From Sphaerisporangium fuscum (GTDB lineage Bacteria > Actinomycetota > Actinomycetes > Streptosporangiales > Streptosporangiaceae): a DNA stretch of 64,000 bases. Made by a program: the position numbers and the translations under genes. The stretch is from NCBI RefSeq assembly GCF_018531465.1, contig NZ_JAHDTF010000002.1, positions 124,001 through 188,000 on the forward strand, in the 5' to 3' direction. This document shows, one piece after another, positions 59,213 through 64,000 of the stretch. The notes under the pieces were generated by a model that was not told where the DNA came from, made no database searches, and saw only the letters and a list, made by a program, of their open reading frames with translations. Numbering within the stretch: position 1 is the stretch's first letter; every line of letters starts with the position of its first letter.

Positions 59213-60261
59213 GCCAGCCTCGGGACGAGCCTGAGCGCGTTGCCGGTGTAGACCTGGCTGAGGACGTCGTCGGGCAGGTCGATGCCCGAGATGGTCCAGC
59301 GGCCCATCAGCGGCGGGTCGTCCAGCGAGTGGGCGAACGCCTCGTCGGCGGTCTCCAGGAAGCGGAAGTAGATCTTGTAGACGTCCGGGTGCGGCGGGAT
59401 CTCGTCGGTGCCGAACAGGACCCGGTCGGGGTGGCGCAGGACGAGCTCCCGGGCGGCGCGCGGGGCCCGTCCGACCTCGGCGACTCGGGCGGCGATGTCG
59501 ATGTGGAAGTTCGGGTGGTCGTCGAGCATCCTGCCGACCCAGCCGAGGTTCTCCGGCCAGCATCCGGCGTGCACGCCGATCACGGTGGTGGCCGGGTGGG
59601 CGGTGATCATCGCCTCCATGGCCTCCATCAGCCGCTCGAACGGCGGGAACCTCGGGCCGGAGAACGCCCAGTCGGGCCGGGCGGCCAGCAGTTCCAGGCG
59701 TTCGTTGCGCTCGTCGATGGGTTCGAAGAACGCGACGGGGTCGGCGGTGTGCAGGGCGATCGGGATGCCGAGCTCGCCCGCGGCCGCCCACAGCGGCGCG
59801 AGCCGTTCGTCGTCCAGCATGACGAGCTCGTCGTCGTGGTCGCGCACGTGCAGCCCGACGTCCTTCCAGACCTTCAGCCCGGCGGCGCCCTCGGCGACCG
59901 AGGCGCGCAGTTGAGCGGCCAGCCGCTCGCCGAAGCCCGGCTCGGCGGTCTGCGACCAGTCCACGTGGCAGAAGGTGGCGAAACGACCGGGGTAAGCCGC
60001 GTCGTACCGCTCGATGTTCTCGGCCAGCTCCCGGCCCCAGCGGCCGTCGAGGTTGACCATGCCGCGCAGGTTGAGCTCGTCCATCAGGTCCACCAGGGCC
60101 GGGACGTCCTTGACCATCCAGCCGCCGTCGTCGGTGAGCCAGCGGCCGAGGTGGATGTGGGCGTCGACGGCGGGCAGGCGGGCACGGTCGACCTGGTGGA
60201 CGGGGACCCGGAGCTGCGAGACCGGGCGGTAGCTGGAGAGCGGGATGTCAGGAGTGCACAT
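59209..60261 (-). CDS. Amidohydrolase-2 family protein, possible sugar lactonase
   Basis: A 350-residue metal-dependent TIM-barrel hydrolase. Metal-binding features: DAHIHLG (about 33-39, H-x-H), GLKVWKDVG (about 128-136), IALHTAD (about 172-178), GVHAGC (about 231-236) and VLFGTDE (about 282-288). Family relatives include lactonases such as fuconolactonase-type enzymes and decarboxylases. In an operon with a sugar dehydrogenase and an FAH-family enzyme, hydrolysis of a sugar lactone is the best guess; amide (N-acetyl) hydrolysis is an alternative. It is two bases after the GH4 gene and overlaps the following permease gene. Confidence 0.8.
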   Translation of the reverse strand: MCTPDIPLSSYRPVSQLRVPVHQVDRARLPAVDAHIHLGRWLTDDGGWMVKDVPALVDLMDELNLRGMVNLDGRWGRELAENIERYDAAYPGRFATFCHVDWSQTAEPGFGERLAAQLRASVAEGAAGLKVWKDVGLHVRDHDDELVMLDDERLAPLWAAAGELGIPIALHTADPVAFFEPIDERNERLELLAARPDWAFSGPRFPPFERLMEAMEAMITAHPATTVIGVHAGCWPENLGWVGRMLDDHPNFHIDIAARVAEVGRAPRAARELVLRHPDRVLFGTDEIPPHPDVYKIYFRFLETADEAFAHSLDDPPLMGRWTISGIDLPDDVLSQVYTGNALRLVPRLA

Positions 60262-60263
60262 GG

Positions 60264-61556
60264 TCAGCCCCTGATGCCTTCCGGCAGCAGGTCGCCATGG
60301 GCGGCGATCAGCTCGTCGACCAGCTCGCGGATCCGCTGGACGGGCAGGCTGGCGGCGGTGTTCGGGTCGAGAAGGGCCGCCTGGTAGACGTGGTCGCGCC
60401 GGCCCTCCAGGGCGGCCTTCACGGTCAGCTCGCTGACGTTGAGCGTCACCCTGTTCAGGGCGGCGAGCTGGGTGGGCAGCTCCCCGACCATGATCGGCTG
60501 TACGCCCGCCCGGTCCACGTGGCAGGGCACCTCGACACACGCGTCGGCGGGGAGGTTGGAGATGAGCCCTCCGTTGCGCACGTTGCCGTGGATGAGCCGC
60601 GGGGTGCCCGTCTCGATGGAGTGGATGGCGAGCGAGGCCAGTTCGTCGCCGCGCTCGATCGTCACGCCCGCGCCCGCGTCGAGGGAGCGCTTCTGCTCCT
60701 CGTACTCGGCGAAGCCTTCGGCCAGCCAGTCGAGGTAGACGTTCACCGGGATGCGGTAGTGCTCGACCTGGTCGGCGCGGGAGAGGAACCAGGGCAGGTA
60801 CTCCGAGCCGTGTTCGCTCGACTCCGTCGGGAAGTACCCGAAATTTCGGTATACCTCTACCCGGACGCGGCGGCGCAGCTCCGGATCCGCCTCGATGAGC
60901 TCGTCCAGCCGCCGGTACAGGTTCTCCCCGTTCCGCTCGAACCGCAGGACGAACGCCTGGTGGTTGACCCCCGCCGTCGTGAAGGAGATCTCCTCCTCCG
61001 GCACGCCCACCATGCGGGCCAGGGTCGACTGGGTGTCCCGCGCGGCGTGGCAGACGCCCACGACGTTGCGGAACGGCGTCCCCGCGTAGACCGACCACGG
61101 GATCATGGACATCGGGTTGGTGTAGTTGAACAGCACCGCGTCCGGCGCCAGCTCGGCCAGGTCGTTCCCCATCGCGACCATGACCGGGATGGTGCGGAGC
61201 GCGCGGAAGATCCCGCCGATGCCCAGCGTGTCGGCGATCGTCTGGCGGACGCCGTACCTCGCCGGGATCTCGAAGTCGCGCTTGACGGCGGCCAGCCCGC
61301 CGACGGCGATCTCGTTGATGACGTAGTCGGCGCCGTCCAGCGCGGGCCGGCGCTCGGCGTGCGCCTCGACCTTGGCGCCGACCCCCAGCTCGCCGACCAT
61401 CCAGGTGGTCATCTTCTCGGCCACGGCCAGCCGCTCGGGGTCGATGTCGTGCAGCACGATCGTCGACTCGGAAAGCTCGGGGAAGGTCAGGATGTCGGAG
61501 AGCAGGTTCTTGGCGAAGGTGATGCTGCCTGCGCCGACCAGGACGATCCGGGCCAT
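60264..61556 (-). CDS. Glycoside hydrolase family 4, alpha-galactosidase (MelA)-like
   Basis: A 430-residue NAD- and Mn-dependent glycosidase. The Rossmann start is IVLVGAGSITFAKNLLSD (about 4-21), NYTNPMSM (about 144-151) contacts NAD and sugar, and the metal/catalytic residues C169 (GVCHAARDT) and H199 (AGVNHQAF) are present. GH4 acts by oxidation at C3, elimination and re-addition; the MelA branch cleaves alpha-galactosides. Cytoplasmic, acting on imported oligosaccharides. It is placed between the dehydrogenase (13 bases) and amidohydrolase (2 bases). Alpha-glucosidase or alpha-galacturonidase specificity, also found in GH4, cannot be excluded. Confidence 0.85.
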   Translation of the reverse strand: MARIVLVGAGSITFAKNLLSDILTFPELSESTIVLHDIDPERLAVAEKMTTWMVGELGVGAKVEAHAERRPALDGADYVINEIAVGGLAAVKRDFEIPARYGVRQTIADTLGIGGIFRALRTIPVMVAMGNDLAELAPDAVLFNYTNPMSMIPWSVYAGTPFRNVVGVCHAARDTQSTLARMVGVPEEEISFTTAGVNHQAFVLRFERNGENLYRRLDELIEADPELRRRVRVEVYRNFGYFPTESSEHGSEYLPWFLSRADQVEHYRIPVNVYLDWLAEGFAEYEEQKRSLDAGAGVTIERGDELASLAIHSIETGTPRLIHGNVRNGGLISNLPADACVEVPCHVDRAGVQPIMVGELPTQLAALNRVTLNVSELTVKAALEGRRDHVYQAALLDPNTAASLPVQRIRELVDELIAAHGDLLPEGIRG

Positions 61557-61569
61557 CGGGTACCTCGAT

Positions 61570-62505
61570 TCAGGGGGTGAGCAGAGCCTTGACGGGGGTG
61601 GCGCGGCCGTTCATCAGCGAGGTGAAGACCTCGGCGCCCTCGGCCAGGGGGAAGGTGTCGACCCAGCTCAGGTCCCAGCCGCCGACCAGATCCACCGCCG
61701 CGGCGAAGTCGGCGTCACGGTAGGCGAAGGAGCCGAGCACCCGCTTCTCGCCGCGTACGAGGTCCGAGGCGTCGAACCCGGCGGTCGCCTCGGCCAGGCC
61801 GAGCCACACCGCGACCCCGCTCGGACGCACCCGGGCCAGCGACTGCTCGTGGGTCCCCGCAGCGCCCACGGCGTCGAACACCACGTCGTACTCGCCGGTC
61901 AGCTCGGGCACGGCCGCGTCGGCGCCGAGACGCCGCGCGATGGCGCGGCGTCCGTCGGCCCGATCGGCGATCTCGACGCTGCCGGCCCTGCCGGACATCG
62001 CGACCTGAAGGCAGGCGAGGCCGATGGCCCCGGCGCCGATGATGCCCACCTTCGCCCCTTCGGGGGCTCCGGCCAGCGCCCAGGCGTGGACGGCGTTGGC
62101 CACCGGCTCGACGACGCCCGCCGCCGTCCAGTCGAGCCCGTCGGGCAGCGGCGTCAGCGTGCCCGCGGGGACGGCCACCCGCTCGGCGAACCCGCCGGGC
62201 GTGTGCACGCCGACGATCCGCCGTTCCCGGCAGACGTTGCGCCGTCCCTGCGCGCAGAGGTCGCAGTGACCGCAGGAGAGGATCGGATTCACGATCACGG
62301 GCCGGCCGTCGTCCGTGCGGCCCGCGAACTCGTGGCCCATCACCAGCGGCGGCACCCGGAAGCCGGGCGACTTGACGCCGTGCAGCTCGCTGCCGCAGAT
62401 GCCGGAGGCGACGACGTGCACCAGCACCTCGCCCGCTCCCGGCTCGGGCTCGGGCACGTCGCGCATCTCCACGACGCCGGGGCCGGTGAAAACCAGAGCC
62501 TTCAC
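61570..62505 (-). CDS. Zinc-dependent sugar/polyol dehydrogenase (MDR family)
   Basis: A 311-residue medium-chain dehydrogenase. Catalytic zinc ligands in SGICGSELHG (about 34-43) and GHEFAG (about 57-62); structural zinc site LSCGHCDLCAQGRRNVC (about 76-92); cofactor loop IIGAGAIGLACLQ (about 154-166). The 311-residue length is a little short but complete. It oxidises an alcohol group of a sugar, polyol or sugar acid with NAD(P). Start GTG 62505; the stop of a 10-codon upstream mini-frame overlaps it (GTGA), which may set its translation. Candidate first oxidation step of the pathway (inference). Confidence 0.85.
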   Translation of the reverse strand: MKALVFTGPGVVEMRDVPEPEPGAGEVLVHVVASGICGSELHGVKSPGFRVPPLVMGHEFAGRTDDGRPVIVNPILSCGHCDLCAQGRRNVCRERRIVGVHTPGGFAERVAVPAGTLTPLPDGLDWTAAGVVEPVANAVHAWALAGAPEGAKVGIIGAGAIGLACLQVAMSGRAGSVEIADRADGRRAIARRLGADAAVPELTGEYDVVFDAVGAAGTHEQSLARVRPSGVAVWLGLAEATAGFDASDLVRGEKRVLGSFAYRDADFAAAVDLVGGWDLSWVDTFPLAEGAEVFTSLMNGRATPVKALLTP

Positions 62506-62534
62506 CGGGCCTCGCCGATGTGTGCGTGTCCCAT
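62502..62534 (-). CDS. Ten-codon mini-ORF coupled to the dehydrogenase gene
   Basis: From ATG 62534, with AGGAG 5 bases upstream, the frame reads MGHAHIGEAR and its TGA overlaps the GTG start of the dehydrogenase gene. The dehydrogenase start itself lacks a good ribosome site, so ribosomes may load on the mini-ORF and re-initiate. Seen: frame, ribosome site and overlap. Translation coupling is inference. Confidence 0.45.
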   Translation of the reverse strand: MGHAHIGEAR

Positions 62535-62599
62535 GGGAACTCCTGTCTGATAGGTCGGGATGGACGAGGGGACGGTCACCGGGTCAGGTGCGGTGGCCG

Positions 62600-63430
62600 T
62601 CACCGGCTCGTCACCGGGTTGCGCAGGGTGCCGATGCCCTCGACGCTCACCTCGACCACGTCGCCGGGCCGCAGGGAGCGGCGCGGATCCATGAATTCGC
62701 CGCAGCCCCAGGGGGTGCCGGTCAGCACGACGTCGCCGGGTTCGAGGGTGAAGGCGCGGGAGCAGTAGGACAGCAGCTCCGCGACGCCGAAGAGCATCTC
62801 GGCGGTGCTGGAGTCCTGCACGGTCTCCCCGTTCACGACGGTGCGCAGCCGGAGCGACTGCGGGTCGCCGAGCTCGTCGGGGGTCACGATGACGGGGCCG
62901 AGCGGGCAGAAGGTGTCGAGACTCTTGCCGCGGGTCCACTGGCCGTCGGCGAACTGCAGGTCGCGGGCGGAGACGTCGTTGGCGACGGTGTACCCGGCCA
63001 CGCCGGCGAGCGCCTCGGCCGGGCTCGCGTGGCGCAGCGGCGAGCCGATGACGGCCGCCAGCTCGACCTCCCAGTCGACCCGCTCGGTCAGCTCGCCGTC
63101 GATCACGATCGGATCGCCGGGGCCGATCACGCTGGAGGGGAACTTGGCGAACATCAGCGGGCGCTCGGGCTTCTCCATCCCGGCCTCACGGATGTGGTCG
63201 AGGTAGTTCAGCCCGATCGCCACGATCTTCCCTGGGCGCAGTGGGGCGACGGGCGCCGCGTGCGGGAGCGGCCGGGACGCCGCGGCGGCGGCCCGCCGGG
63301 TCTCCTCGGCTCCCGCGGCGAGCAGCGCCTCCAGCGGGGCTCCGGCGGGGACGTCCAGGGCGTGCCAGACCCCCTCGCGTTCCACCGCGACCTGCCGGGC
63401 TTCGCCGACGCGCACCGTGCCGAGCCTCAT
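62600..63430 (-). CDS. Fumarylacetoacetate hydrolase (FAH) family protein
   Basis: A 276-residue enzyme. The FAH core begins KIVAIGLNYLDHIREAG (about 69-85), metal ligands lie in VDWEVELAAVIG (about 120-131, two glutamates) and ANDVSARDLQ (about 150-159), followed by FCPLGPVIVTPDE and LTGTPWGCGEFM. In sugar-acid pathways such proteins hydrolyse 2,4-diketo-3-deoxy acids or act on 2-keto-3-deoxy acids. GGAGG precedes the ATG at 63430. It is the first gene of the long leftward operon, and an IclR-type palindrome lies 12 bases upstream of the ATG. Confidence 0.88.
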   Translation of the reverse strand: MRLGTVRVGEARQVAVEREGVWHALDVPAGAPLEALLAAGAEETRRAAAAASRPLPHAAPVAPLRPGKIVAIGLNYLDHIREAGMEKPERPLMFAKFPSSVIGPGDPIVIDGELTERVDWEVELAAVIGSPLRHASPAEALAGVAGYTVANDVSARDLQFADGQWTRGKSLDTFCPLGPVIVTPDELGDPQSLRLRTVVNGETVQDSSTAEMLFGVAELLSYCSRAFTLEPGDVVLTGTPWGCGEFMDPRRSLRPGDVVEVSVEGIGTLRNPVTSR

Positions 63431-63441
63431 GACACCTCCGG

Positions 63442-63467
63442 ATTCCGTATCGCAGAATGGCATTCTG
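63442..63467. promoter_or_regulatory. IclR-type operator, site 3 (in front of the catabolic operon)
   Basis: ATTCCG-N5-CAGAAT (63442-63458), immediately followed by ATTCTG (63462-63467), which forms a second palindrome with the CAGAAT arm (CAGAAT-GGC-ATTCTG). Three half-sites in a row suggest cooperative binding over the operon promoter. Confidence 0.65.
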
Positions 63468-63592
63468 AATGAGGGATAGAACACCACCCCCCAAACAGGA
63501 CTGTCAAGGGCCGCCAGGGACATCCCAGTGACAAAGAGGTGACGGAGCACAAGGGCCGGCGAAGGCGCGTCACCTGGGAATGGGGTGAATAT

Positions 63593-63609
63593 ATTCCGGA
63601 TTGCAGAAT
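63593..63609. promoter_or_regulatory. IclR-type operator, site 4 (in front of the right-edge gene)
   Basis: ATTCCG-N5-CAGAAT, identical in both arms and spacing to site 3, 73 bases before the ATG at 63683. About 40 bases further right GAACG-N7-CGTTC (63626-63642) is another palindrome that could bind a second regulator. Confidence 0.65.
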
Positions 63610-63682
63610 GCTGGACCGTTGAGTGGAACGAATGCTACGTTCGCCACGACTCGACGCACAGCCGAGAGAGGCGCCCTCACCG

Positions 63683-64000
63683 ATGTATCCGGAACTCGAC
63701 ACCCCGTCGCTGGTCATCGACCTCGACGTAGTCCGGGCCAACGTGGCCGAGATGGCGAAGACCGCCGCCACGCACGGCGTCAAACTTCGCCCTCACATCA
63801 AGACCCACAAGATGCCCGAACTGGCCCGGATGCAGCTGGAGGCGGGCGCGACCGGCATCACCTGCGCCAAGCTGGGCGAGGCGGAGATCATGGCCGACGC
63901 GGGTATCGACGACATACTGGTCGCATATCCGATTTGGGGCGAGCCGAAACTGCGCCGCCTCGCCGCGCTGCGTGAACGCGCCCGGGTCCGGGTCAGCCTC
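63683..64000 (+). CDS. D-threonine aldolase/D-serine dehydratase-like PLP enzyme, partial (runs off the window)
   Basis: 106 codons are inside the window, starting ATG 63683 and open at the right edge. The alanine-racemase-like N-terminal barrel is clear: LDTPSLVIDLDVVRANVAEM (about 5-24), the PLP-lysine motif RPHIKTHKMPEL (about 36-47), GITCAKLGEAEIMADAG (about 57-73) and DILVAYPIWG. This is the DSD1/D-threonine aldolase family, which cleaves or dehydrates beta-hydroxy-alpha-amino acids. It is divergent from the FAH-headed operon and shares its IclR-type operator form. An aminosugar acid such as galactosaminate is also a beta-hydroxy-alpha-amino acid, so a role in amino-sugar breakdown is attractive (inference). 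Confidence 0.75.
   Translation, partial: MYPELDTPSLVIDLDVVRANVAEMAKTAATHGVKLRPHIKTHKMPELARMQLEAGATGITCAKLGEAEIMADAGIDDILVAYPIWGEPKLRRLAALRERARVRVSL

Overview
The window is very GC-rich DNA with almost every third codon position G or C, many GTG starts, two-component and TetR/MarR/IclR/PadR regulators, LytR-CpsA-Psr (LCP) proteins, and solute-binding lipoproteins. This fits a filamentous actinomycete; the gene content suggests the Streptosporangiaceae group (Nonomuraea/Microbispora-like), but the family-level call is inference. No tRNA, rRNA, CRISPR array or insertion sequence was recognised.

Left part (about 1-19,500): the edge of a ribD-like gene, a small membrane protein and a DNA glycosylase, then a cell-envelope glycan cluster. 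This holds a sugar-1-phosphate guanylyltransferase, several GT4 and GT2 glycosyltransferases, two paralogous flippase-like membrane proteins around a methyltransferase, an FtsX-ectodomain-like protein, two large GT-C-like membrane proteins, an LCP ligase, and an acyltransferase with a very long disordered N-terminus. An accessory block follows (19,500-29,220): MFS exporter/TetR pair, acetoacetate-decarboxylase-like protein, PadR/DUF1048 pair, serine hydrolase, LuxR-type two-component system, and small lipoprotein and membrane genes.

Middle (29,231-42,364): a phosphopolymer module. It contains two CDP-alcohol phosphotransferases (one fused to a degenerate nucleotidyltransferase-like domain), a glycerol-1-phosphate-dehydrogenase-like enzyme, a sugar/alcohol-phosphate nucleotidyltransferase, a fused IspD-like cytidylyltransferase/SDR like the CDP-ribitol enzymes Acs1/Bcs1, a TagF-like polymerase, GT2 enzymes and a second LCP protein. 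Together these suggest synthesis of one or more teichoic-acid-like, CDP-activated polyol-phosphate wall polymers. purC lies at the end of this block.

42,514-49,090: a truncated DUF4132 fragment, a MarR-controlled monooxygenase-like/serine-hydrolase pair, a lipoprotein, a secreted beta-propeller and a UDP-glucose/GDP-mannose 6-dehydrogenase.

Right part (49,200-64,000): a coherent catabolic locus. An IclR regulator and SMP-30 lactonase run rightwards. Against them runs an apparent eleven-gene operon: FAH-family enzyme, zinc dehydrogenase, GH4 alpha-galactosidase-like enzyme, amidohydrolase, two complete sets of ABC permeases and binding proteins (without ATPase), and a secreted GH135 (spherulin-4) glycosidase. 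A divergent D-threonine-aldolase/D-serine-dehydratase-like gene starts at the right edge. Four 17-bp palindromes of one form (ATTCYR-N5-YRGAAY) sit in front of iclR, the lactonase, the operon and the right-edge gene, and tie the locus into one probable IclR regulon. The enzyme set suggests uptake and non-phosphorylative breakdown of an alpha-galactosamine/galactose polymer such as fungal galactosaminogalactan. This is the most interesting candidate system in the window.
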